Source of the DNA: Chryseobacterium flavum
GTDB lineage: Bacteria; Bacteroidota; Bacteroidia; Flavobacteriales; Weeksellaceae
Reading direction: 5' to 3'
DNA: 64,000 bases
Assembly: GCF_003385595.1 (NCBI RefSeq)
Contig: NZ_QNUE01000008.1
Location: 62,001-126,000 of the forward strand
Part shown: piece after piece, positions 27,616 through 35,819 of the stretch
Layout: each line of letters starts with the position of its first letter
Position numbering within the stretch: position 1 is the stretch's first letter
Program-made: the position numbers and the translations under genes
The notes under the pieces: model-generated
The model's database searches: none
What the model was told of the DNA's origin: nothing
What the model saw: only the letters and a program-made list of their open reading frames with translations

Positions 27616-28200
27616 CTACTTTTTAATTAACCTAGCAATATACTTACCAATGATGTCAAATTCCAGATTCACTTTATCTCCAATTTTCAAATGTTTCATA
27701 TTTGTAAATTCCCACGTATAAGGAATAATTGCTACAGAAAACTGAGCATCTTCACTTTTAGCTACCGTAAGGCTGATCCCGTTTACCGTAATGGAACCCT
27801 GAGGAACAGTAACAAAATTCCCGTCAGCTTCATATTGAATGGTAATAAAATAGCTTCCGTCTTTATTCTCAATCCCTACAACCTCCCCGGTTTTATCAAC
27901 ATGTCCCTGAACAATATGCCCATCTAATCTTCCATCCATTTTCATACAACGTTCAAGATTAACAACTGTTCCCAGTTCCCACTTTCCCAGATTCGTCTTT
28001 TCCAAAGTTTCGTTAATTGCAGTTACCACATATTGCTGATCATTTATTTCAACAACAGTAAGACAACAGCCGTTATGCGCCAGACTCTGATCTATTTTCA
28101 GTTCATTTGTAAAGGGGCAGGTTAAGGTAAAATCTATATTGCTTCCTTTCTCTTCAATCTTCTTAATTACACCAACTGCTTCAATAATTCCTGTGAACAT
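27616..28200 (-). CDS. ribE: Riboflavin synthase alpha subunit
   Basis: 194 residues made of two homologous lumazine-binding barrels: 'MFTGIIEAVG' to about residue 95, and a second from 'GHIVQGHVDKTGEV'. 'NGCCLTV' and 'NGISLTV' are the paired motifs of the two halves. It dismutates two lumazines to riboflavin. First gene of a three-gene unit with the kinase and trmN. No FMN riboswitch was seen in the 48 bases before it. Confidence 0.95.
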   Translation of the reverse strand: MFTGIIEAVGVIKKIEEKGSNIDFTLTCPFTNELKIDQSLAHNGCCLTVVEINDQQYVVTAINETLEKTNLGKWELGTVVNLERCMKMDGRLDGHIVQGHVDKTGEVVGIENKDGSYFITIQYEADGNFVTVPQGSITVNGISLTVAKSEDAQFSVAIIPYTWEFTNMKHLKIGDKVNLEFDIIGKYIARLIKK

Positions 28201-28212
28201 ATTATTTTTTGC

Positions 28213-28242
28213 TAAATTTGTAAATTATAATCTTCAAAGATA
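28213..28242. promoter_or_regulatory. Overlapping divergent promoters, ribE and pdxA
   Basis: Plus strand: TAAATTTG (28213-28220), 28 bases before the pdxA ATG. Minus strand: TATCTTTG (28235-28242), 34 bases before the ribE ATG. The two cross in the 48-base gap, so their initiation complexes could compete. Confidence 0.6.
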
Positions 28243-28248
28243 ATCAAA

Positions 28249-29340
28249 ATGAGCCCAAAAAACCATAAAGTACGAGTAGGAATTTCAATTGGTGATTTCA
28301 ACGGCATAGGCCCGGAGATCATTATGAAGTCTCTGAAAGACAAAACTATTACTGATTTTTTTACTCCGGTAATTTTTGGTTCGGGAAAATTATTCACTTA
28401 TCAGAAAAATATTTTCAAACTGAATCTTAATTTCAATTATATCAATGAAGCTTCTCAGGCGCAGGGAGGGAAACTCAACATGGTTAATCTGACCAAGGAA
28501 AATGTTAATGTAGAGTTAGGAATCCCGACAGAAGAATCCACAAAAATGGCCATTGATTCTCTTGAAGCAGCTACCGAGGCTCTGATAAAAGGAGATATTG
28601 ACGTTCTGGTTACTGCTCCTATAAACAAAGATGAAATGATGAAAATGGGATTTAAACACGCAGGGCATACAGGATACTTTGAGGAAAAATTCAATAAAAA
28701 AGGATTAATGTTCCTGGTTACTGAAGAGCTGAAGGTTGCTGTTTCCACACACCATATTCCTATTTCAAAAGTTGCAGAGAATATTTCCAAGGAGAAAATT
28801 AAAAAACAGATCAGAGCATTAAACCAGACCCTGATTGAAGATTTTTGTATTCAAAAACCAAAAATTGCAGTTTTAGGACTTAATCCTCATGCAGGAGACG
28901 GTGGAGTTATAGGCAATGAAGAGGTTGAAATTATCAGCCCCGCAATTAAAGAGCTTTCTGATAACGGAATTCTGGCTTTTGGTCCTTTTCCTGCAGACAG
29001 CTTTTTTCAGCCCAACAAATACAAAAACTTTGATGCCGTTTTAGCAATGTATCATGATCAGGGACTAGCACCTTTCAAAACATTAGCTTATGAAGAAGGA
29101 GTAAATTATACTGCAGGACTTCCGTTTATAAGGACTTCTCCGGATCATGGGGTGGCCTATGATATCGCCGGGAAAAATATAGCGGATGAGCAAAGTTTTA
29201 CAGAAGCTATTTTCACTGCCATCAAAGTATTCAGAAACAGAAGCGAATACAATGATCTGATGAGCAATCGCCTTCAGCCAAGAAAAATGGCTGTGGATAA
29301 TGGAATAGACGAAGACCTTCCTGAAGAAACTGAAGCATAA
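28249..29340 (+). CDS. pdxA: 4-hydroxythreonine-4-phosphate dehydrogenase
   Basis: 363 residues. 'GISIGDFNGIGPEIIMKSL' at the start, 'VTAPINKDEM' and 'HAGHTGYFEEKF' in the middle, then 'LGLNPHAGDGGVIGNEE', 'AMYHDQGLAPFKTLAY' and 'TSPDHGVAYDIAG' are PdxA hallmarks, including the metal-binding His residues. It acts in pyridoxal-phosphate synthesis. It heads a gene order shared by many Flavobacteriia: pdxA, yceD, rpmF, accB, accC. Confidence 0.96.
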   Translation: MSPKNHKVRVGISIGDFNGIGPEIIMKSLKDKTITDFFTPVIFGSGKLFTYQKNIFKLNLNFNYINEASQAQGGKLNMVNLTKENVNVELGIPTEESTKMAIDSLEAATEALIKGDIDVLVTAPINKDEMMKMGFKHAGHTGYFEEKFNKKGLMFLVTEELKVAVSTHHIPISKVAENISKEKIKKQIRALNQTLIEDFCIQKPKIAVLGLNPHAGDGGVIGNEEVEIISPAIKELSDNGILAFGPFPADSFFQPNKYKNFDAVLAMYHDQGLAPFKTLAYEEGVNYTAGLPFIRTSPDHGVAYDIAGKNIADEQSFTEAIFTAIKVFRNRSEYNDLMSNRLQPRKMAVDNGIDEDLPEETEA

Positions 29341-29381
29341 ATTTTAAAAACAAATTTTAAATTAATTTGTTTTAGATTTTA

Positions 29382-29412
29382 TTTGTTATTATAAAAAAAA
29401 TGCATATTTTTG
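29382..29412 (+). promoter_or_regulatory. Full flavobacterial promoter for yceD-rpmF
   Basis: TTTG (29382-29385), a 19-base spacer and TATTTTTG (29405-29412), 12 bases before the yceD ATG. This exact consensus match also argues for the ATG at 29425 over the one at 29410, which falls inside the -7 box. Confidence 0.82.
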
Positions 29413-29424
29413 CACACTCATTTT

Positions 29425-29955
29425 ATGGACAAGTTAAGAAACTATGACGTAAGCTTTTCCGGACTTAAAAACGGGAAACACGAGTTCAAGTTTGAGATAG
29501 ATAAAACGTTCTTTCAATTATTTGACACTGAGCAGGAATTTACAAACCCAAGAATAGGAGTAGATGTTTTACTTGATAAACATACTACGTTTTTAGAGTT
29601 TGAGATTAAAATACATGGATTAGTTGAACTTATTTGTGATATTACAAATGAAAACTTTGACTATCCTATTGAAAACGAAATTAAGATCCTGGTGAATTTC
29701 GGGGAAGAATATGATGACAGCAATGAAGATGTTATTACGATTCCTACCGGAGAGCATGCTTTCAATGTAGCACATTTAATCTATGAAAATGTAATGCTTT
29801 CCATCCCAATGAAAAAGATTTCACCCAATGTAAGTGATAAAGATCTTGAGATCCTGGAACAGTTCAGTCCAAAAAACACAGAGGAATCTGAAGAGGAAGA
29901 ACATGAAAGCGACCCGAGATGGAACGCATTGAAAAAGTTAAAAGATAAAAATTAA
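29425..29955 (+). CDS. YceD family protein (DUF177)
   Basis: 176 residues from MDKLRNYDVSFSG. 'LVELICDITNENFDYPI' corresponds to the DUF177 core, where other members carry 'CxRCL'; only one Cys remains. An acidic stretch SEEEEHE precedes the terminal 'DPRWNALKKLKDKN'. YceD-type proteins sit directly before rpmF in many bacteria and are linked to 23S rRNA accumulation; here rpmF follows by 67 bases. Confidence 0.88.
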   Translation: MDKLRNYDVSFSGLKNGKHEFKFEIDKTFFQLFDTEQEFTNPRIGVDVLLDKHTTFLEFEIKIHGLVELICDITNENFDYPIENEIKILVNFGEEYDDSNEDVITIPTGEHAFNVAHLIYENVMLSIPMKKISPNVSDKDLEILEQFSPKNTEESEEEEHESDPRWNALKKLKDKN

Positions 29956-29973
29956 ATAAAATAATTTAAATAT

Positions 29974-29994
29974 GATGAGATGATGAATCTCATC
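29974..29994 (+). promoter_or_regulatory. Hairpin in the rpmF leader
   Basis: GATGAGAT, a five-base loop GATGA and ATCTCATC form a perfect eight-base-pair stem, 28 bases before the rpmF ATG. It has no T tract, so it is not a normal terminator; it could act in leader-based control or mRNA processing. Confidence 0.5.
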
Positions 29995-30022
29995 GCTCAT
30001 CAATTAAAAAAGTTATTACAAA

Positions 30023-30226
30023 ATGGCACATCCAAAGAGAAGACAGTCGTCTACAAGAAGAGATAAGAGAAGAACTCACTACAAAGCTGTAGTTCCTCAA
30101 TTAGCTAAAGATGCAACAACAGGAGAGCTTCACCTTTACCACAGAGCTCACTGGCATGAAGGAAAACTTTACTACAGAGGTAAAGTAGTATTGGAAAAAG
30201 AAGTAGCTGCTACTGAAGAAAACTAA
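30023..30226 (+). CDS. rpmF: 50S ribosomal protein L32
   Basis: 67 residues: [19 protein letters not shown] at the N-terminus, then [21 protein letters not shown] and YYRGKVV. This is the Cys-free (zinc-independent) form of L32. It follows yceD, as in many bacteria, and ends at a terminator. Confidence 0.96.
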   Translation: MAHPKRRQSSTRRDKRRTHYKAVVPQLAKDATTGELHLYHRAHWHEGKLYYRGKVVLEKEVAATEEN

Positions 30227-30261
30227 GAGAGGAATTTTTCAAAAAAACCTCATTTTAATAC

Positions 30262-30299
30262 AAAAACCGCCCAATTTTGATAAAATTAGGCGGTTTTTT
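30262..30299 (+). terminator. Terminator of yceD-rpmF
   Basis: AAAACCGCC, with inner pairing AATTTT/AAAATT, meets GGCGGTTTTTT. It lies 35 bases after the rpmF stop and insulates accB. Confidence 0.85.
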
Positions 30300-30300
30300 A

Positions 30301-30329
30301 TTGTTTTTTATGTTTTTTTGGTATCTTTG
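30301..30329 (+). promoter_or_regulatory. Promoter for accB-accC
   Basis: TTG at 30301 and TATCTTTG at 30322-30329, with an 18-base spacer, 23 bases before the accB ATG. The -35-like half is weaker than the consensus TTTG. Confidence 0.6.
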
Positions 30330-30352
30330 ACCCAAAATCAAATATCAAATTT

Positions 30353-30832
30353 ATGGACATTAAAGACATACAAAATCTTATTAAGTTTGTATCTAAAGCT
30401 GAGGTTTCAGAAGTAAAATACAAAACTAAAGATTTCGAAATCACTATTAAAACTCCATTAGCTGGAAGCGAAGCTGTTTATGCACAACCTGCAGTATACC
30501 ATACTGCTCCACAAGCAGTAGCTGCTCCGGCACCTGTTGCAACACCTGCTGCACCTGCTGAAAAAGCAGAAGCAGTATCTGATGACAGCAAATATGTAGC
30601 GATCAAATCTCCTATGATTGGTACTTTCTATAGAAAACCATCTCCTGATAAAGATGTGTTCGTAAATGTTGGTGATGAAGTTTCTGCTGGTAAGGTAGTT
30701 TGTGTAATTGAAGCAATGAAGCTATTCAACCAGATCGAATCCGAAATCAGCGGAAAAATTGTTAAAATCCTGGTTGATGATGCAACCCCGGTAGAATATG
30801 ACCAACCATTATTCCTGGTAGATCCATCTTAA
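30353..30832 (+). CDS. accB: Biotin carboxyl carrier protein of acetyl-CoA carboxylase
   Basis: 159 residues. An N-terminal helical part (1-35), an Ala/Pro-rich linker (about 42-72) and a biotinyl domain with the biotinylated Lys123 in 'CVIEAMKLF'. 'SPMIGTFYRKPSP' is the thumb region typical of AccB. It carries biotin between AccC and the AccA/AccD transferase in the first step of fatty-acid synthesis. Followed by accC; accA is at 43984. Confidence 0.96.
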   Translation: MDIKDIQNLIKFVSKAEVSEVKYKTKDFEITIKTPLAGSEAVYAQPAVYHTAPQAVAAPAPVATPAAPAEKAEAVSDDSKYVAIKSPMIGTFYRKPSPDKDVFVNVGDEVSAGKVVCVIEAMKLFNQIESEISGKIVKILVDDATPVEYDQPLFLVDPS

Positions 30833-30840
30833 TTTAGAAA

Positions 30841-30920
30841 TTAGATGTTAGACATTAGATGTTAGATTAAATTCTACATTAAAATAATATTATCTAATTT
30901 TCAAATTATCTAATTTTCAA
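30841..30920 (+). repeat. Two short tandem duplications between accB and accC
   Basis: TTAGATGTTAGA occurs twice (30841-30852 and 30855-30866). ATTATCTAATTTTCAA occurs twice head to tail without a gap (30889-30904 and 30905-30920). The first unit carries TTAGAT and the second its complement ATCTAA, so the two blocks could pair as a weak hairpin before accC. Confidence 0.75.
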
Positions 30921-30930
30921 ATTGAAGAAG

Positions 30931-32289
30931 ATGTTCAAAAAAATATTAATAGCCAATCGTGGCGAAATTGCAATGCGTATTTTACGTACTTGTAAAGAAA
31001 TGGGGATCAAAACCGTTGCTGTATATTCAACTGCAGATAAAGACAGTCTTCACGTAAGATTTGCTGATGAAGCTGTTTGTATCGGCCCTGCAATGAGCAA
31101 AGATTCATATCTTAAAATCCCTAACATTATTGCTGCTGCAGAAATTACCAATGCAGACGCCATCCATCCTGGTTATGGATTTTTATCCGAAAATGCTAAC
31201 TTTTCAAGAATTTGTCAGAAAAACGGGATCAAATTTATTGGTGCGTCACCTGAACAAATTGAGAAGATGGGAGACAAAGCCAATGCAAAAGCAACCATGA
31301 AGGCTGCAGGTGTACCTTGTGTTCCAGGTTCAGACGGATTAATTGAATCTTATGAAATAGCAGCTAAAACTGCTGAAGAAATTGGCTATCCGGTAATGAT
31401 TAAGGCTACTGCAGGTGGTGGTGGTAAAGGGATGAGAGCTGTATGGAAAGCTGAAGATCTTAAAGATCACTGGGAATCTGCTATTCAGGAAGCTGTAGCT
31501 GCATTCGGAAATGGAGGAATGTACATGGAAAAACTTATTGAAGAGCCCAGACATATCGAAATTCAGGTTGCTGGCGATCAATTTGGAAAAGCTTGTCACC
31601 TTTCCGAAAGAGACTGCTCTGTACAGAGAAGAAACCAGAAATTAACTGAAGAAACACCTTCTCCTTTCATGACTGATGAACTTCGTGAAAAAATGGGTGA
31701 AGCTGCCGTAAAAGCTGCTGAATTTATTGGATATGAAGGTGTAGGTACCATTGAATTCCTTGTAGACAAACACAGAAATTTCTATTTCATGGAAATGAAC
31801 ACAAGAATTCAGGTAGAGCATCCTATTACTGAGCAGGTTATTGATTACGATCTTATCAGAGAACAAATCCTGCTTGCTGCGGGAACTCCTATTTCAGGAA
31901 TCAACTACTATCCTAAATTGCATTCAATTGAATGCAGAATTAATGCGGAAGACCCTTACGCAGACTTCAGACCATCCCCGGGAAAGATTACAGGATTGAA
32001 CATTCCAGGAGGACATGGAATCAGAGTAGATACTCACGTTTACTCAGGGTATACAATTCCTTCAAATTATGACTCAATGATTGCCAAGCTTATTACTACG
32101 GCCCAAACCCGTGAAGAAGCTATTGCAAAAATGAGACGTGCACTGGAAGAATTCTATATTGAAGGAGTAAAAACTACAATTCCTTTCCACAGGCAATTAA
32201 TGGATAACGAAGATTATCTTGCGGGAAATTACACTACAAAATTCATGGAAGATTTTGTAATGGATAGAAAATATGATCATCATCACTAA
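30931..32289 (+). CDS. accC: Biotin carboxylase subunit of acetyl-CoA carboxylase
   Basis: 452 residues from the ATG at 30931. A TTG at 30922 would add three residues, but [17 protein letters not shown] is the conserved N-terminus. The ATP-grasp glycine loop '[14 protein letters not shown]', '[10 protein letters not shown]' and '[14 protein letters not shown]' are present. It carboxylates biotin on AccB, using bicarbonate and ATP. Confidence 0.96.
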   Translation: MFKKILIANRGEIAMRILRTCKEMGIKTVAVYSTADKDSLHVRFADEAVCIGPAMSKDSYLKIPNIIAAAEITNADAIHPGYGFLSENANFSRICQKNGIKFIGASPEQIEKMGDKANAKATMKAAGVPCVPGSDGLIESYEIAAKTAEEIGYPVMIKATAGGGGKGMRAVWKAEDLKDHWESAIQEAVAAFGNGGMYMEKLIEEPRHIEIQVAGDQFGKACHLSERDCSVQRRNQKLTEETPSPFMTDELREKMGEAAVKAAEFIGYEGVGTIEFLVDKHRNFYFMEMNTRIQVEHPITEQVIDYDLIREQILLAAGTPISGINYYPKLHSIECRINAEDPYADFRPSPGKITGLNIPGGHGIRVDTHVYSGYTIPSNYDSMIAKLITTAQTREEAIAKMRRALEEFYIEGVKTTIPFHRQLMDNEDYLAGNYTTKFMEDFVMDRKYDHHH

Positions 32290-32303
32290 AATGATCTTAA
32301 AAT

Positions 32304-32332
32304 AAAAACTGCCTCAGAATGAGGCAGTTTTT
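32304..32332 (+). terminator. Terminator of accB-accC
   Basis: AAAAACTGCCTCA and TGAGGCAGTTTTT form a perfect 13-base-pair stem with a GAA loop, 15 bases after the accC stop. Confidence 0.9.
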
Positions 32333-32487
32333 ATTTTTTTGTACAGCTCCGATTTTTTGGTCTGACTCATATCTATGAAATTATGATCTTGGTTTGTACT
32401 ACTAAAAACCTAACACTTGTTAGTAGAAGAACTACTACACTTTTTTAATTTTAACCTTATTCTTTTCTGTAGTACAATAAATACTTC

Positions 32488-32495
32488 TATTTTTG
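32488..32495 (+). promoter_or_regulatory. -7 box (TATTTTTG) for the TssD gene
   Basis: TATTTTTG lies 49 bases before the tssD ATG. The 255-base gap before tssD is otherwise AT-rich and holds no gene. Confidence 0.5.
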
Positions 32496-32544
32496 GTGAC
32501 ATAAACAACCAATCACAAAATATTAATTATTTAAATTTACTATC

Positions 32545-32952
32545 ATGGCAGAAAGAAACTCAAGAGGAATACTAAAATTCAATAATGGAGAGGGACAGAA
32601 GTTATTAAAACTAAACTACAGTGTATCCCGTTCTACAGATGTATCCGGACGAGTAGCATCAGACCCTTCCAATGCACTGATTAAAATCACAGTAGAAGCT
32701 ACTGAAAAATCTGATATTCTAGAGAGCTTACTGAATGGAAAATATAAACCTACTGTAGGAGAAGTTACATTCAACAAATCTCACGAAGAAGGAACATTAA
32801 CAACACTAAAATGGAGCAATGGCTACGTAATCCAGCATGAAGTAGACTTTGACGCCGTTGACGAGAACAGCATGTACATCAGTTTCGTTGTAAGTGCAGA
32901 ACAGATTGACCTTGGTAACTCTTCCTATTTCGGAGCGTGGCCAAATTCTTAA
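32545..32952 (+). CDS. tssD: Type VI secretion tube protein TssD (Hcp-like), orphan
   Basis: 135 residues without a signal peptide. The N-terminus 'FNNGEGQKLLKLNYSVSRS' with 'DVSGRVASDPSNALI', and later 'FDAVDENSMYISFVVSAEQI', fit the Bacteroidota TssD/Hcp tube family. Monomers stack as hexameric rings that carry effectors out of the cell. No sheath, baseplate or TssK genes lie in the window; it is monocistronic with its own terminator. It may supply tube to a T6SS encoded elsewhere or be an isolated extra copy. Confidence 0.85.
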   Translation: MAERNSRGILKFNNGEGQKLLKLNYSVSRSTDVSGRVASDPSNALIKITVEATEKSDILESLLNGKYKPTVGEVTFNKSHEEGTLTTLKWSNGYVIQHEVDFDAVDENSMYISFVVSAEQIDLGNSSYFGAWPNS

Positions 32953-32979
32953 GAGACAATTTCACTTAAATAAAAGAAG

Positions 32980-33014
32980 ACAGAATAGTACTTATTGCAC
33001 TATTCTGTTTTTTT
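32980..33014 (+). terminator. Terminator of tssD
   Basis: ACAGAATAGT and ACTATTCTGT pair and are followed by TTTTTT, 28 bases after the tssD stop. Confidence 0.88.
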
Positions 33015-33068
33015 ATGAGAAAAAATTTATATTACAAAACTTCTCTGTTATAAAGCCAAAGCTCTGTT

Positions 33069-33620
33069 ATGATAAAAAAATTTTTAAAATACATCTTAAT
33101 AACCGCAATATTATGGTATACAATTCACGTACTATATATTGTTATCAATGGCTTTTCAAATACAAAACAGAATGCTGATCTGGCAGTTGTCCTGGGAAAT
33201 AAAGTTAATGAAGACGGAACCTTATCTCCCAGACTGAAGGCAAGGTTGGATGAAAGTATTGAGCTTTTTAAAAAAAAGCAGATAAAACAAATACTGGTAA
33301 GCGGAGGTTTGGGTAAGGAAGGATACTGGGAAGGCTTCCAGATGAAAAAATATCTGATTACCCAAAATATCCCCTCTGATAAAATAATTGTAGATAACCA
33401 CGGAGACAATACAGAAAAAACAGTTATTAACACTATAAGAATAGCTGACAGTCTTCAGTATACTAAGGTAATTTCAGTTTCACAATATTATCATCAGGTC
33501 CGTATCAGGAAACTATTCAAAAAACACAATTTTGATCATATTGAAAACTCAAGCCCTTCCTATTTTGAGGCAAGGGATGTTTATTCTGTTTTCAGGGAAT
33601 TTTTTGCTTATTACTTCTAA
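33069..33620 (+). CDS. SanA/YdcF-family (DUF218) membrane-anchored protein
   Basis: 183 residues. An N-terminal membrane helix (about 7-28) is followed by a DUF218 domain: 'ADLAVVLGNKVNEDGTLSPR', 'ILVSGGLGKEGYWEG' and 'VDNHGDNTEKTVINT'. SanA in Escherichia coli affects envelope permeability to vancomycin; the enzymatic activity of the family is not settled. Monocistronic. Confidence 0.85.
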   Translation: MIKKFLKYILITAILWYTIHVLYIVINGFSNTKQNADLAVVLGNKVNEDGTLSPRLKARLDESIELFKKKQIKQILVSGGLGKEGYWEGFQMKKYLITQNIPSDKIIVDNHGDNTEKTVINTIRIADSLQYTKVISVSQYYHQVRIRKLFKKHNFDHIENSSPSYFEARDVYSVFREFFAYYF

Positions 33621-33742
33621 GAATACACTATCCTATAATTGTGAATGAAAAATATTGTTAATATTTATTTCATTTAAAATACACTATTAATGCTGCCAGA
33701 CCCTATATTTTTCTAATGTTCATACATCTCATTAATATTGCT

Positions 33743-33750
33743 TAAATTTG
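33743..33750 (+). promoter_or_regulatory. -7 box (TAAATTTG) for rocD and possibly the glycosyltransferase genes
   Basis: TAAATTTG, 16 bases before the rocD ATG. There is no terminator after rocD, so transcription may run into the glycosyltransferase genes. Confidence 0.5.
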
Positions 33751-33766
33751 CCAAAAACCAAAACAT

Positions 33767-35017
33767 ATGTCAACAGCAGAAAAAACAAAAAACTCACAGT
33801 ATTTTATTGACCTTGAAGACAAACATGGAGCACATAACTATCATCCTCTTCCAGTTGTTCTGGACCGTGGGGAAGGTGTATTCGTTTGGGATGTAGAGGG
33901 CAAAAGATATTATGATTTTCTTTCAGCATATTCTGCTGTAAATCAAGGACACTCTCACCCTAAAATTGTAGGTGCATTGGTAGAACAGGCTCAGAAACTG
34001 GCATTGACCTCAAGAGCATTCTACAATTCCAAATTAGGAGAATATGAAGAAAAAATCACATCTTTATTTGGATTTGACAAGGTTCTGCCGATGAATTCAG
34101 GCGCTGAAGCCGTTGAAACAGCAGTAAAACTTGCCAGAAAGTGGAGCTATGAGGTAAAAGGTATTTCAGAAAATGCAGCTAAGATTATTGTTTGTGAAAA
34201 TAATTTCCATGGAAGAACGACAACTATTGTATCTTTCTCAAATGATCCTGATGCTAATCAGAACTACGGCCCTTTCACCCCGGGATTTATCAAAATTCCT
34301 TATAATGATGTTACAGCTTTAGAAGAGGTTCTGAACAGAGAAGCAGAAAGTATTGCCGCATTTTTGGTTGAGCCTATTCAAGGAGAAGCCGGAGTATATG
34401 TTCCGGACGAAAATTTCCTTAAAACAGCTTCCGAGCTTTGTAAAAAACATAATGTCCTTTTTATAGCAGATGAAGTTCAGACTGGTATTGCTAGAACAGG
34501 TAAATTAATTGCATGTTATCACGAAGATGTACAACCGGATATCCTGATTTTGGGTAAAGCTCTTTCAGGAGGAATGTATCCCGTATCTGCTGTTTTGGCA
34601 AATGATAATATCATGAATGTCATTAAACCGGGACAACATGGCTCCACATTTGGAGGAAACCCTATTGCATGTGCTGTAGCAGTAGCTGCATTAGATGTAG
34701 TTGCTGATGAAAAACTGTCGGAAAGAGCTGAGACTCTTGGACAACTGTTCAGATCTGAGATCGAAAAATTAATTGGAAAAACGGATCTGATTACAAAAGT
34801 GAGAGGAAAAGGGCTTTTAAATGCTATCCTGATTAATGATACCCCTGAAAGTTCTACTGCCTGGAATCTTTGTCTGCAATTAAAAGAAAACGGCTTACTG
34901 GCAAAACCAACACATGGAAATATTATCAGACTCGCGCCACCATTGGTGATTACAGAAGAACAACTATTGGATTGTGTAAAAATTATTGAAAAAACTGTAT
35001 TAGAATATTCAAAATAA
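33767..35017 (+). CDS. rocD: Ornithine aminotransferase
   Basis: 416 residues. '[18 protein letters not shown]' and '[15 protein letters not shown]' form the cofactor pocket. '[15 protein letters not shown]' and the PLP-binding Lys264 in '[11 protein letters not shown]' are class III aminotransferase motifs, and 'EPIQGEAGV' is typical of RocD. It converts ornithine and 2-oxoglutarate to glutamate semialdehyde and glutamate. Only two bases separate its stop from the first glycosyltransferase gene. Confidence 0.95.
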   Translation: MSTAEKTKNSQYFIDLEDKHGAHNYHPLPVVLDRGEGVFVWDVEGKRYYDFLSAYSAVNQGHSHPKIVGALVEQAQKLALTSRAFYNSKLGEYEEKITSLFGFDKVLPMNSGAEAVETAVKLARKWSYEVKGISENAAKIIVCENNFHGRTTTIVSFSNDPDANQNYGPFTPGFIKIPYNDVTALEEVLNREAESIAAFLVEPIQGEAGVYVPDENFLKTASELCKKHNVLFIADEVQTGIARTGKLIACYHEDVQPDILILGKALSGGMYPVSAVLANDNIMNVIKPGQHGSTFGGNPIACAVAVAALDVVADEKLSERAETLGQLFRSEIEKLIGKTDLITKVRGKGLLNAILINDTPESSTAWNLCLQLKENGLLAKPTHGNIIRLAPPLVITEEQLLDCVKIIEKTVLEYSK

Positions 35018-35019
35018 TT

Positions 35020-35817
35020 TTGGTTGATATTATTATTCCAATATATAAAGAAATACCTGATCGCGATGATTTGATTTCACTCAATCAGGTATTTCATGTT
35101 TTAGGAAATCATAAAATTACTTTTATACATCCTAAAAGCCTGCTTCTTGATGCCTATAAGAATTTTGCTGCTCACTTTTTGAGTTTTGATGACCAGTACT
35201 TTCAAAATATTTTTGGTTATAATCAACTTATGCTGAGTCTTGAATTTTATAAAAGTTTTTCAGAAAAATATATACTAATTTATCAAACTGACTGTTTTGT
35301 ATTTAAAGAAGATCTTTTAAAGTGGTGTGAAAAAGACTATGACTATATTGGAGCTCCATGGATACGGAGTGCAGAAAATATTCCGTTATTTAAATTAATT
35401 TTTGATAAAACCATTGCAAAATTAAAATCCGTTGTCAATTTTAAAGGGAATGGAAAATGGCAAAAAGATAAATCACTTCTTTACAACAATGTAGGAAACG
35501 GAGGTCTGTCTCTAAGAAAAAGGGAAAAGTTTATAGAAGTTCTTGAAAAGATTCCTGAAGTAACTAAAATTTATTTAAATCCAAAAAACTCCGGCCAGTT
35601 TTACGCAGAAGATGTATTTTTCAGCATTGAACCTGAAAGAAATGGTATAATTTTTTCTAAACCTAATTATAAAGAAGCCTGTCTTTTCTCTATTGAGAAC
35701 AAACAGGAAAAAGCAATGAACATCAACAAAGGAAAACTTCCTTTTGGCTGCCACAGATGGAATAAGGAAAAGGATTTCTGGAGACCTTATTTTTCTGAAG
35801 CAGGATATTCAATATAA
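35020..35817 (+). CDS. DUF5672-family glycosyltransferase-like protein
   Basis: 265 residues from a TTG start two bases after the rocD stop. No ATG is available, and the TTG gives the expected N-terminus VDIIIPIYKEIP. 'KYILIYQTDCFVF' (a TDC in place of DxD) and 'YIGAPWIRS', then 'GNGGLSLRKREKFIEV' and 'EDVFFS', match DUF5672 proteins found in sugar-polymer clusters. It probably transfers a sugar in surface-glycan assembly; substrate unknown. First of four co-directional genes. Confidence 0.82.
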   Translation: MVDIIIPIYKEIPDRDDLISLNQVFHVLGNHKITFIHPKSLLLDAYKNFAAHFLSFDDQYFQNIFGYNQLMLSLEFYKSFSEKYILIYQTDCFVFKEDLLKWCEKDYDYIGAPWIRSAENIPLFKLIFDKTIAKLKSVVNFKGNGKWQKDKSLLYNNVGNGGLSLRKREKFIEVLEKIPEVTKIYLNPKNSGQFYAEDVFFSIEPERNGIIFSKPNYKEACLFSIENKQEKAMNINKGKLPFGCHRWNKEKDFWRPYFSEAGYSI

Positions 35818-35819
35818 AA

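Noticed and set aside
28150..28200. FMN riboswitch before ribE
   Set aside because: Only 48 bases separate ribE from pdxA, too short for the RFN element, and its conserved words are absent.
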